Of a DNA stretch of 57,098 bases, positions 1 to 8,566 are shown in pieces; position 1 is the first letter of the stretch; every line of letters begins with the position of its first letter. The position numbers and the translations under genes were made by a program. This DNA comes from Fuerstiella sp. (GTDB taxonomy: Bacteria; Planctomycetota; Planctomycetia; Planctomycetales; Planctomycetaceae). A model generated the notes under the pieces. That model saw only the letters and a list, made by a program, of their open reading frames with translations. It did not search any database and was not told where the DNA came from. The stretch is taken from the NCBI GenBank assembly GCA_014238335.1, contig JABABI010000025.1, forward strand, positions 30,015-87,112, in the 5' to 3' direction.

Positions 1-2
1 TT

Positions 3-1100
3 CCGCACTACGATTCGTATCTCGATGAAGACGACGTCACCGTTGCCGAAATCCTCAACGACGCCGGGTACCAATGCGGTGGAGTCGGCAAGTGGTCTCT
101 GGGCGATGCCGGAACGGTCGGTCGAGCCACCAATCAGGGATTCCACAACTGGTTCGGTTATCTGAACCAGGATCACGCTCACTACTACTTCACGGAATAT
201 CTTGATGACGGCGACGGACGTTTCGAGCTACCGGGCAACACAACATCGCGAAGCCAATACAGTCACGACCTGCTTACGGAGCGCGCATTGACATTCATTC
301 GAGAGTCCGGAGAGTCGCCGTTTTTTCTCTACGCCGCCTTTGCGCTGCCTCATTTCTCATCCAAAGAAGAAGATGTGCACGGACTTACCGTGCCTTCGAC
401 CCAACCCTACTCAAACCCTGACTGGGATGAGAAGTCAAAGAAATATGCCGCGATGATTCACATGCTGGACCGAGACGTTGGCCGCATCGTTGATCTTATT
501 GACAAACTGGGGCGGGCGGAGAATACACTCGTCATCTTTACCAGTGACAATGGAGGACATGCGACTGCTCCGGCACGGTTTCGAACCAGTGGGCCACTGC
601 GCGGCTTCAAGCGGTCGCTTACGGAAGGAGGCATTCGCGTACCATTCATCGCTCGCTGGCCGGGTACGATTCCGGCCGGCAGGACCAGTAATGACGTCAT
701 CGCCTTTCAGGACATGCTGCCAACGTTCGCTGAGCTCGCGGACGTTCCTCTCTCAAAAGAACTGCAGATCGACGGCATATCGGTGGCCACGGTATTGAAG
801 GGTGATCAATTGAGCGCGGCACGAAGCCACCTCTACTGGGATTACGGACATTGCCGAGGGAAACAGTACGTGCAGGCCGTGCGTCTGGGCGACTGGAAGG
901 GTATCCGCAGCGCCAAGACCGGTCGCATTGAGTTGTACGATCTGAGTCGCGATATCGGAGAAGCCAACGATATCACTTTGACACACCCACGAACGGTGGA
1001 GAATATCCGAATCATCATGGATCAAGCCGTGACACCAGATCCGCGTTACAGGATTGGCTCCGTCTATCGCGGCAGCCCGATCTGGACGAAAAGACAGTGA
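3..1100 (+). CDS. Sulfatase, 5' end outside the window
   Basis: This is the C-terminal part of a type I sulfatase (alkaline-phosphatase fold), which hydrolyses sulfate esters, in planctomycetes usually on algal or other sulfated polysaccharides, after export. The reading frame is open from base 3, so the gene starts upstream and the CxPSR formylglycine motif is not visible. Seen here are the GKWSLG segment, HMLDRDVGRIVDLIDKLG, the strand TLVIFTSDNGGH that carries the metal-binding Asp-Asn pair, and GIRVPFIARWPGTIPAG, all in family order. The C-terminus (ELYDLSRDIGEANDI) is the usual sulfatase ending. The following gene is 160-230 bases away on the same strand and unrelated. The family is secure; the substrate cannot be told. 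Confidence 0.93.
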   Translation, partial: PHYDSYLDEDDVTVAEILNDAGYQCGGVGKWSLGDAGTVGRATNQGFHNWFGYLNQDHAHYYFTEYLDDGDGRFELPGNTTSRSQYSHDLLTERALTFIRESGESPFFLYAAFALPHFSSKEEDVHGLTVPSTQPYSNPDWDEKSKKYAAMIHMLDRDVGRIVDLIDKLGRAENTLVIFTSDNGGHATAPARFRTSGPLRGFKRSLTEGGIRVPFIARWPGTIPAGRTSNDVIAFQDMLPTFAELADVPLSKELQIDGISVATVLKGDQLSAARSHLYWDYGHCRGKQYVQAVRLGDWKGIRSAKTGRIELYDLSRDIGEANDITLTHPRTVENIRIIMDQAVTPDPRYRIGSVYRGSPIWTKRQ

Positions 1101-1327
1101 ACTCTATCAATCGCGTCGCCCGTCGGTATCCGATTCGCCGTAGCTGTTTCGGAAGAGGGTGCCCGAACGATCTGTTCCAGTGCTGCAGCAGAATGCTTTA
1201 GCTCAGCACATTGATAGCGGCCGCCAATCTTCGTATTCTAAGCGCTGTGTAAACACGGACGATGATACAATTATTGTTTATCCGACATCCCGTTGAATGT
1301 TTTTCTTTCACCCAGCATATGTCGTCC

Positions 1328-1756
1328 ATGACCAACACGACTCGCCGATTCAAAAGCACTGCGTGGCAGACAGGAACGCTGTCGACTGTGCTGTCGGATC
1401 TTGTTGACGTATTGCAGGCGCGACAGGTGAACGTCAGCTTCAAGGAAACACAAACTGTCGGAACAGTTCCTGCGGCTGGTGACGGCCCTGAAACGGTTCG
1501 TGGTGTGACCAGCCTGCCGGTCGGTCAAGGCATACTGACGGTCCGGTATGTTCGCGAACACGGTGACTCGGCAGACATCAGTAACGTCGACATTCTGACC
1601 GTGGATATGCTCGGTGCGGACATCGTTTCTGTTGTTTTTAATGCTACCGAGACGGAATATCAGATCGACGTTCGCTCAAGAAAACACAATCTGGCCGAGG
1701 CAGCATATGCGCTGCTGGTCGATCGTTTGCTGCTGCAGGAGGTCTCGCAGCCGTAG
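1328..1756 (+). CDS. Hypothetical protein, about 142 residues
   Basis: I do not recognise this family. The frame is open from an ATG at 1262, with further ATGs at 1319 and 1328. I prefer 1328 because the residues before it (HPVECFSFTQH) look non-coding, but no clear ribosome binding site decides. From the start MTNTTRRFKSTAWQTG the protein is soluble, with no signal peptide or membrane segment. It has alternating strands (GILTVRYVREH, NVDILTVDMLGADIVSVVFNA, YQIDVRSR) and a C-terminal helix (NLAEAAYALLVDRLLL), a small alpha/beta plan. It lies between a sulfatase and a convergent hydrolase, with a candidate bidirectional terminator right after its stop. Codon use resembles the neighbours, so I take it as real. 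Confidence 0.55.
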   Translation: MTNTTRRFKSTAWQTGTLSTVLSDLVDVLQARQVNVSFKETQTVGTVPAAGDGPETVRGVTSLPVGQGILTVRYVREHGDSADISNVDILTVDMLGADIVSVVFNATETEYQIDVRSRKHNLAEAAYALLVDRLLLQEVSQP

Positions 1757-1760
1757 CGGG

Positions 1761-1801
1761 TAGAAACCGACAGCAGATGATCCGTAATCAGACGGTTTCT
1801 A
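1761..1801. terminator. Candidate bidirectional terminator between convergent genes
   Basis: A perfect 9-base inverted repeat, TAGAAACCG at 1761-1769 and CGGTTTCTA at 1793-1801, encloses 23 bases. It sits between the end of the rightward unknown gene (1756) and the stop codon of the leftward hydrolase (1799-1801), which overlaps the right arm. There is no strong T-run, so termination is inferred from position and symmetry only. Confidence 0.4.
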
Positions 1802-2716
1802 TTCTGCAGAATGCCGGACAGACAGCCAGTTTGAAATTGTCCGGGTGACCGTCTGAGCAGCGTCCTGCTGAACGAAGTGACCGGCTTCAGGAAGCGTGAC
1901 GAGCGTCAGATCTTTTTCCAGCCATTGCCACGTACCATTCAGAGCTCCGGGCAGCAGAGCGGTGTCTTTCAGTCCGTGTATCATCAGCACTGGGCACTTC
2001 ACCTTTGACGGATCATCCGTGGGTGCCTGGTAGGGCTCTCGCGGATAATTGGCTTTGTAGTAATTCAACATTCCCTCAAACGACGACCGCCTGAAAGCCG
2101 CGACATATTTCGCCCTTGCGTTTTCGTCATTAACCCAGAATGTCAGCCCTTCGGCGGTCAATCCAGAAGCGGCGGCCGGCTGCTGAAAACGGCGAGCGTA
2201 AGCGGATGCTTTCTGCTGGTCCGGGTTGTTGGCCAGTTCTCGCTGCAGGCCGTGCAGATGAGGCAGATTCAGAATAACAAGTCGGTCGATCATTTCCGGC
2301 TGAGCCATAGCAAAGGACCACGCCACCGCTCCACCCCAGTCGTGTCCGACAATCACGGCTTTGTCGCGTTCGAAATGTCTGATGACAGCCTGCACGTCGC
2401 CAACCAATTTGGGCATCGCATAGTTTTCCACGCCGTCGGGCTGGTCACTCGTGTTGTAGCCCCGCTGGTCCATAGCAACGACCTTAAACTGCTTTGCCAG
2501 AGTCGGTATTTGTTTCCGCCACGTGTACCAATAGTCCGGGAAGCCATGAATCATCACCAGCAGTGGACCTTCGCCCACTGTGACATAGTGAATATTCACG
2601 TCGCCGGATGTCGCAAAACCGTGTTCGCCAAGGTCGTCCGCCAACGTGGGAGTGGCCAACATGGCCGAATAAACAAGTGCAGCAAACGCGCTGCGGCAAC
2701 AGGCAACTCTGTTCAT
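1799..2716 (-). CDS. Exported alpha/beta hydrolase, epoxide-hydrolase-like
   Basis: A 305-residue alpha/beta-hydrolase. Residues 1-26 (ending ATPTLA) form a signal peptide, so it likely acts in the periplasm. The oxyanion segment HGFPDYW is at 57-63, the nucleophile is Asp126 in GHDWGG, the acid is probably Asp251 in HGLKDT, and the base is His280 in EAGHF. Asp as nucleophile together with HGxP and cap tyrosines (NYYKANY, 218-224) fits soluble epoxide hydrolases better than esterases; haloacid or haloalkane dehalogenation is the alternative. It is the last gene of a leftward run after a PQQ beta-propeller protein (55 bases), a DUF1501 protein and a cytochrome-like protein. The substrate is unknown. 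Confidence 0.88.
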   Translation of the reverse strand: MNRVACCRSAFAALVYSAMLATPTLADDLGEHGFATSGDVNIHYVTVGEGPLLVMIHGFPDYWYTWRKQIPTLAKQFKVVAMDQRGYNTSDQPDGVENYAMPKLVGDVQAVIRHFERDKAVIVGHDWGGAVAWSFAMAQPEMIDRLVILNLPHLHGLQRELANNPDQQKASAYARRFQQPAAASGLTAEGLTFWVNDENARAKYVAAFRRSSFEGMLNYYKANYPREPYQAPTDDPSKVKCPVLMIHGLKDTALLPGALNGTWQWLEKDLTLVTLPEAGHFVQQDAAQTVTRTISNWLSVRHSAE

Positions 2717-2771
2717 CTCAAATTTCCGGTGAATAGGGCTGAGTCTTGATTCGAGAACTGGTTGATAAGAT

Positions 2772-4142
2772 TTACTCAGACACTTCGCTCGCGCCGGCTC
2801 CGTCCTGAATACAATAGATACGAGCGGAAGATCTAATCAGAAGTCTGTCGCCGACAATTGCAGGTGTGGCCATGGCCATGTCGTCTTCAGCAAGAGTGTT
2901 CTTATGCAGAATTTCCAATTCGTCGCCTGACTTCATGACGTAGGTGACTCCATCTTCGTTCAGACAGAAGATTTTCCCGTCGTACGCCCACGGCGAAGTC
3001 GTGAACGCCCGTCCCTGGGGAATGCGTTGTTTTTCGAACACCGACGCGCCGTCTGTCGGATTAAAACAGGCGATGAACCCGAAGTCGTACAGCACATACA
3101 AACGATCTTCGTAGATCAAAGTCGAAGGGTTATAGGGTCCCGCCATTTTCTGACACCACGCGATGGAATCATTCGACGTTTCATCGTCCGCCAGTGAGAT
3201 GTCGCCCTCTGCACTTGGTTTGATGGCGTAGATCGGACGACTCTTGCGGTCACCAACGTAGCCAGAGCTGACGTACAACAGTCCGTTGTGTTCAAACGGC
3301 ATGGCGATCGTGATGCTGGACATTCCCTTGAAATGCCACAGTAAGTCGCCCGAAAGACTGTATGATCGCACCTGTCCGGTTCCCGGTGTTACGATTTCAA
3401 CTCGGTGAGCGTTCTTCCAGATGAACGGTGTCGCCCAATTGCTCTTTTCATCACGTGGTATCCGCCAGACTTCATCGCCCGTTTTGCTGTCGAGAGCCAG
3501 CAGGAACGAGTCTTCATCGTTATCGTTGACAAGGTAAAGATGATCCTCGTGCAGCACCGGAGATGACGCCGTGCCCCAACCATTGCGAGTCATGTGCGGT
3601 TCGAGACGTTTCTCCCAGAGAAGTTCGCCTTTGAAATCCAAGCAAAAGACACCAACGTTTCCAAAGTAGGCATAAATGCGTTCGCCGTCCGTGATCGGGG
3701 TTTCTGACGCATAGCTGCCTTTCAGATGAATCGCAGTCTGTGGTCTGCCCTCGTGGACCTGTTTCTGCCAGAGTATTTCTCCCGACTTCAGATTCAGGCA
3801 AAATACGATCCAGTGATGCACACTATCCGGCAACTCAGGTCGGTCGCCGCCGAAATAGAGTCCCTTCTTCGGCTCTTCGGACGTCCCGGTATTAACCACG
3901 GACGTGACGAATACTCGATCGCCCCAGACGATTGGCGACGACCAGCCGCGTCCGGGAAGATCTGTCTTCCATGCAACATTTTTGGTCGCGGACCAATTAA
4001 CGGGCAGCCCTTTGTTGTTTGAGACTCCGCGAGCATCTGCACCTCGGAATTGGGGCCAGTTGTTTTCTACGGCCTCGGCCGTATTTTCAAAAACTGTGCT
4101 GAATACACAAAGTGCGAGCGCGATCCGAGTCCATTGCTGCAT
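2772..4142 (-). CDS. Exported PQQ-like beta-propeller repeat protein
   Basis: About 456 residues. I chose the ATG at 4142 rather than the one at 4175 because GGAG lies 8 bases upstream and [24 protein letters not shown] is then a signal peptide at the N-terminus. The body is a run of beta-propeller blades with the PQQ-repeat look: [14 protein letters not shown], then repeated strand pairs such as [36 protein letters not shown] and LLWHFKG. The opening NWPQFRG with [24 protein letters not shown] is the common planctomycete form. No catalytic set of a quinoprotein dehydrogenase is evident, so a binding or scaffold role is as likely as redox. The preceding gene ends at 4181; these two are almost certainly cotranscribed. 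Confidence 0.9.
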   Translation of the reverse strand: MQQWTRIALALCVFSTVFENTAEAVENNWPQFRGADARGVSNNKGLPVNWSATKNVAWKTDLPGRGWSSPIVWGDRVFVTSVVNTGTSEEPKKGLYFGGDRPELPDSVHHWIVFCLNLKSGEILWQKQVHEGRPQTAIHLKGSYASETPITDGERIYAYFGNVGVFCLDFKGELLWEKRLEPHMTRNGWGTASSPVLHEDHLYLVNDNDEDSFLLALDSKTGDEVWRIPRDEKSNWATPFIWKNAHRVEIVTPGTGQVRSYSLSGDLLWHFKGMSSITIAMPFEHNGLLYVSSGYVGDRKSRPIYAIKPSAEGDISLADDETSNDSIAWCQKMAGPYNPSTLIYEDRLYVLYDFGFIACFNPTDGASVFEKQRIPQGRAFTTSPWAYDGKIFCLNEDGVTYVMKSGDELEILHKNTLAEDDMAMATPAIVGDRLLIRSSARIYCIQDGAGASEVSE

Positions 4143-4180
4143 GCTGAAATCTCCGAAGAATGAGAGTGCTGCCATCGTTG

Positions 4181-5608
4181 TCAGGCAATAATGTCCGTCA
4201 CCACATTACCGTAAACGTCAGTCAGACGGAAATCCCGGCCACCGTAATTGCACGTCAACTTTGTGTGATCGAGACCCAGCAGGTGCAGCATCGTGGCGTG
4301 CCAGTCGTGGATGTGGACGGGGTTTTCGACGGCCTGATAACCGAGTTCGTCGGTGGCTCCGTAGCTGAGGCCGCCCTTCACTCCTCCGCCCGCCATCCAG
4401 ATGGTGTAACCTTTGTTGTTGTGGTCGCGACCCGTGCCGCTTTGAGCATACGGTGTACGACCGAATTCTCCCGCCCACACGACAAGTGTATCCCTGAGCA
4501 TGTCGCGTGACTTTAGATCCGCCAGCAGTGCAGCGACGGGCTGATCGGTCGCTTCGCAGGATTCCGGCAGAGCCGTCTGCAGCAGAAAGTGATGGTCCCA
4601 GCCAATCGGTGCCGTCAACTCAATGAATCGCACACCCGCTTCGGCCATGCGGCGAGCCAGCAGACACTGACGGCCGAATCGATCCGTCGGCTGACCAGCC
4701 CCGACTCCGTATTGATTCAACGTTGCCTCAGTTTCGGACGACAGATCGAGCAGTTGCGGCACTTCGCCCTGCATGCGGAACGCAAGTTCAAACGATTCGA
4801 TCGCGCCTTCGACCTCCGGGTGATAAACATCCCGTTTCAGTTTGTGAGCGTTCAAGTCACGAATCAGATCCAGTTGCCGACGTTGCTGTTTCGGACTCAA
4901 CAGGGCATTCTCCATGTTTCGCAGTTGTGCGCCAGGTTCCTGGTCGACTCCCAGAATCTTGGCATAGAACTCGGGAATCTGATTCGTGCCGATCTTTGTC
5001 GCCTGATAGACGGCAGGAAGAAACGCGTTGCCGTAGTTTCGAGCTCCGCCGTTTCCCGATGGCGGATTCAGCGTAATAAATCCGGGCAAGTTGCTGTTTT
5101 CGGTGCCCAGCCCATACAGCGACCATGCTCCCAGGGAAGGTCGAGTGAACTGGAAGCTGCCGGTGTGCATTTGGATGTACGCCTGCGAATGGTTCGGCAG
5201 ATCTGTGTGCATGCTGTGGATGAAACACAGGTCGTCGGCGTGCTTTGCCAGATTCGGACAGAGTTTTGAAAACCACAGACCAGAATCCCCGTGCTGTGCG
5301 AAGTTGAACGGTGACGCCATCAGCCCCTTGTTTCCGGCGAGAACACTATCGGCAGTCTTCCGGCCTTCGTGATCGGCCAGCGCCGGTTTGTGGTCAAACA
5401 GATCGACGTGCGACGGGCCGCCGCTCATAGAAAGAAAAATGACCCGTTTCGCTGTTGCGGGGAAATGAGTGGCTTTCGCCGCCAGACTGCTGTCCGACGG
5501 CGCGGCATCACATGCCGCGGACTGCTGAGCAAGACCGGCGAAAGCCAGATAACCAAAACCGGATGAGAGCGATTTCAGAGTGTCGCGGCGCGAGAATGAG
5601 TTAGACAT
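4181..5608 (-). CDS. DUF1501 family protein, twin-arginine exported
   Basis: A 475-residue DUF1501 protein, a sulfatase/alkaline-phosphatase-superfamily relative common in planctomycetes and of unproven function. The N-terminus NSFSRRDTLKSLSSGFGYLAFAGLA is a twin-arginine leader, so the folded protein is probably exported. Family landmarks are VIFLSMSGGPSHVDLFDHKPAL, SPFNFAQHGDSGLWFSKLCP, PSLGAWSLYGLGTENSNLPGF, TLVVWAGEFGRTPYAQ, GRDHNNKGYTIWMAGGGVKGG and the ending RDFRLTDVYGNVV. These hold the His and Asp residues that would bind metal in a phosphatase-like site. It lies between a DUF1549/1553 cytochrome-like gene and a beta-propeller gene, the usual partner arrangement. The protein at 55447-56982 is a close relative of the same subtype. 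Confidence 0.93.
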   Translation of the reverse strand: MSNSFSRRDTLKSLSSGFGYLAFAGLAQQSAACDAAPSDSSLAAKATHFPATAKRVIFLSMSGGPSHVDLFDHKPALADHEGRKTADSVLAGNKGLMASPFNFAQHGDSGLWFSKLCPNLAKHADDLCFIHSMHTDLPNHSQAYIQMHTGSFQFTRPSLGAWSLYGLGTENSNLPGFITLNPPSGNGGARNYGNAFLPAVYQATKIGTNQIPEFYAKILGVDQEPGAQLRNMENALLSPKQQRRQLDLIRDLNAHKLKRDVYHPEVEGAIESFELAFRMQGEVPQLLDLSSETEATLNQYGVGAGQPTDRFGRQCLLARRMAEAGVRFIELTAPIGWDHHFLLQTALPESCEATDQPVAALLADLKSRDMLRDTLVVWAGEFGRTPYAQSGTGRDHNNKGYTIWMAGGGVKGGLSYGATDELGYQAVENPVHIHDWHATMLHLLGLDHTKLTCNYGGRDFRLTDVYGNVVTDIIA

Positions 5609-5792
5609 AAAGAAATGACCTGAACACGTTCTTCAAGAGACGCACCTGAAAATCATAACAATGAAACGTTTTAGAAGTGGTTTCAATACCAGCACGCAGC
5701 GCCAGCAAGTGAGCTACCGCCATAATTTTCTCGCGAGTTTGATTCACTCACTCGCACTTCGTACTTGTATTTAACGGTCTTGAAACTGCCGT

Positions 5793-8282
5793 CTAATCCA
5801 GATTCCGAAATTCGGCGGTGGACAACATCGCCTGACAGAAGCTTAGTACCGTCAGGTCACGGTTGGTATTCTCGACACTGACTGCAGGAATGTTTTGGCC
5901 AAGGAATGCCAGCGAACGATCTTTTTCCTCAGCATCCGGTTCGCGGCCGAAACACAGCAGAAACGTTCGTTGAACAAGTTCTTCGTCCTGCGACGTTTCT
6001 CGTTCCAATCGCGCCGCCAGCTGCTTCGCCCGGTCCTGCACGAAGGAACTGTTCATTAGATACAATGCCTGCACGGGCACGTTGGTTGTCTCTCGATCAC
6101 CGGTCACGAAGCTGGGTTCGGCGAAGTCAAACAGATTCAGCACATCGGGCAGACGGTCGCGAATCACCGGCAGATACACGGAACGGTACACGGCCCCGTC
6201 CAGATCCTTTGGCAGTTTCCGATTCAGTCCGATCAGCGAAATCGGCCTGTCACCGATCATCGTGGCAACCAGAGATCCATCCGGCCGTGATTCGTCCAGT
6301 TCGCCGGCGACAACCAACATGGCATCGCGAATGGCTTCCGCCTCCAGTCGCCGTTTTGGCATTCTCCACAGAAGACGATTCTCCGGATCCAGCTGAAACA
6401 CGTCGGCATTGTACGCAGATGCCTGGCGATAGGTGCGTGACAGGACGAGGGACCGAACAAGCCGCTTCAATGACCAGCCGTCGCTGATAAAACCCACCGC
6501 AATAGTATCCAGCAACTCCGGATGACTGGGGGCTTCACCCGTGCTTCCAAAGTTGTCAACAGTGGCGACAATCCCTCTTCCGAACAGGTGTTTCCAGACA
6601 CGATTCACGAAAACTCGAGTGGTCAGCGGGTGCTTTTCATTGGTGAGCCATTGGGCCAATTCCAGACGCCCGCTTTGTTGCGCGGGAATGTACGGTGTTC
6701 CGGCAATTGGCAGTGCTCGCGGGAAGGCTCGGGGAACAACTTCCCCTTCGCGGCCGAGTTCACCCCGAACCAGTAACCGCACGTCGAGGACTTCTTCCGC
6801 ATCAAGGACTCCCATGGCCAGCGGCAGCGCCTGGCCTTTGTCATCAAGAGTTTCCAGCTTGCCTTCAACCGGCCCTCGCCCCCAAAGGTTGGCCAGAACT
6901 TCTCGCAGAGTGAATCGTTTCTTTGGCTCCTTGCCGGCAAACGCAGCTTTCTGTGACTCTTCAATCTCCAAACGTTCTGCTTCCAACACAGCGAACTTCG
7001 CCTTCAGCTCTTCAAATTTCTCCGGCGACAGGGACTTATGAAGAATCTTCTGACCGGAAACTCGCGGCAGCACCAGCGGATCGCCGCTCCTGTTGTTGGC
7101 GGGCGATGTGAACGTGCCGAAAAATGTCTCGGTACTCGCGAACACACCAGCCAGCCCGTAGTAGTCCTCCATCATGAATGGATCAAACTTGTGGTGATGA
7201 CAGCGAGCACAGGCAACGGAACTGGCCATGACGGCACGCGTCAGTGAATCGATCTGCTCGTCCACGATGTCCGCCCTGAATTTCTGCTCGTTGTTTTCGC
7301 CAAGGTTCTTCGTACCGACAGCCAGAAAACCAGTCGCGGTCAACAGCCGAGCTCGTTCTGCATCATTGTCGAATGGCAGCAGGTCGCCTGCAATCTGTTC
7401 GGTCAGAAATCGGTCGAAGGGTATGTCCGCTGTGACCGCTTCGATCACGTAATCCCTGTATCGCCAGGCGTATGGAAAAGAAATATTCGACTCGCCACCA
7501 CTCGACTCGCCAAACCGAGCAACGTCCAGCCAGTGACGTCCCCATCGTTCACCAAATCGGGGCGATCCAAGTAACACATCAACCTCCTGCGTCAATGCAG
7601 CATCCAATCCGTGTTGCTGGTGGGCAGCAAGAAAGTGATCGCTGGCGGCAGGTGATGGTGGCAGTCCGACAAGATCGAAATGCAGCCGCCGCAACAGCGT
7701 CCGAGGCTGCGCATCGCCTGATGGCTGCATGCCGTTCTCATTCAGCATCGCCAGAACAAATTGATCGACATCACTCCGTGGCCAGTCCACATCCTCAACG
7801 GCAGGAGGTTTCGAAACAGTCGGCGGTTGATAGGCCCAATAATTTCTGGCAGCGTCGAGCCCGGTGAACGAGCGATCCGCATCCGTACCGTCACGCGGAT
7901 CGGGAGCCCCCGTTTCGATCCACTTTCTGAAGTCCGCGACGATCGAATCGGAAAGCTTCGCTCCCTTCGGAGGCATCTTCAGATCCGGGTCGGTATGCGA
8001 GATTGCCGTCAGCAACACACTGCCCTCCGGACGGCCCGGCACGACCGCGGGGCCGCGATCTCCTCCTTTGCGAACGAGAGTTCGAAAATCAACCCGCAGT
8101 CCGCCTTCTGCCTTCGCCGCCGAATGGCACTCGTAGCAGTACTTAGCCAGCACCGGCCGGATTTTCGTTTCAAAAAAGTGGTTACTGACTGAGCGTTGCT
8201 GACTGGGATCATCACGTTCATCGGCCGTGGCAGATATCACCACGACCAGCCCGCAACTAAGAAAAAACAAACGACTGTTCAT
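5793..8282 (-). CDS. Planctomycete cytochrome-like protein (PSCyt1-DUF1549-DUF1553)
   Basis: About 829 residues from the ATG at 8282, chosen because MNSRLFFLSCGLVVVISATA is then a signal peptide; ATGs at 8306 and 8339 are in frame. Order: a cytochrome c-like domain with haem motif CYECH near residues 49-53, ending in MPPKGAKLSDSIVADFRKWIETGAP; DUF1549 around 165-380, containing a second CxxCH (CARCH, near 358) in the CARCHHHKFDP signature; a short coiled linker (EELKAKFAVLEAERLEIEES); and DUF1553 over the last 270 residues (TRVFVNRVWKHLFGRG, MPKRRLEAEAIRDAMLVV). It is presumably an exported haem protein; its substrate is unknown. It heads the leftward run with DUF1501, beta-propeller and hydrolase genes. 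Confidence 0.92.
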   Translation of the reverse strand: MNSRLFFLSCGLVVVISATADERDDPSQQRSVSNHFFETKIRPVLAKYCYECHSAAKAEGGLRVDFRTLVRKGGDRGPAVVPGRPEGSVLLTAISHTDPDLKMPPKGAKLSDSIVADFRKWIETGAPDPRDGTDADRSFTGLDAARNYWAYQPPTVSKPPAVEDVDWPRSDVDQFVLAMLNENGMQPSGDAQPRTLLRRLHFDLVGLPPSPAASDHFLAAHQQHGLDAALTQEVDVLLGSPRFGERWGRHWLDVARFGESSGGESNISFPYAWRYRDYVIEAVTADIPFDRFLTEQIAGDLLPFDNDAERARLLTATGFLAVGTKNLGENNEQKFRADIVDEQIDSLTRAVMASSVACARCHHHKFDPFMMEDYYGLAGVFASTETFFGTFTSPANNRSGDPLVLPRVSGQKILHKSLSPEKFEELKAKFAVLEAERLEIEESQKAAFAGKEPKKRFTLREVLANLWGRGPVEGKLETLDDKGQALPLAMGVLDAEEVLDVRLLVRGELGREGEVVPRAFPRALPIAGTPYIPAQQSGRLELAQWLTNEKHPLTTRVFVNRVWKHLFGRGIVATVDNFGSTGEAPSHPELLDTIAVGFISDGWSLKRLVRSLVLSRTYRQASAYNADVFQLDPENRLLWRMPKRRLEAEAIRDAMLVVAGELDESRPDGSLVATMIGDRPISLIGLNRKLPKDLDGAVYRSVYLPVIRDRLPDVLNLFDFAEPSFVTGDRETTNVPVQALYLMNSSFVQDRAKQLAARLERETSQDEELVQRTFLLCFGREPDAEEKDRSLAFLGQNIPAVSVENTNRDLTVLSFCQAMLSTAEFRNLD

Positions 8283-8566
8283 TGGAGCGGATATCACATC
8301 GGACATGGAAACAGCAAAGTTGCACATCGATAATATCAATTCGTCGAAGAAACATGAGCATGATTCTCACGTTTCCTCAATGACTTACAGCGGATCGTCA
8401 CTTTCACCTGGTTTCAATGACTTCTGTCCCAGGATAGTATATGCGTGGGCAGGTTGTCTTCTCACCGTCAGAGTTCGACGATTTCGTGCACGCTGACAAA
8501 GAGTGATTGGCAATGGCACACTTCATGAGTCATTGCAACGAGTCTTTCATTTTGGTTCGCGAAAGA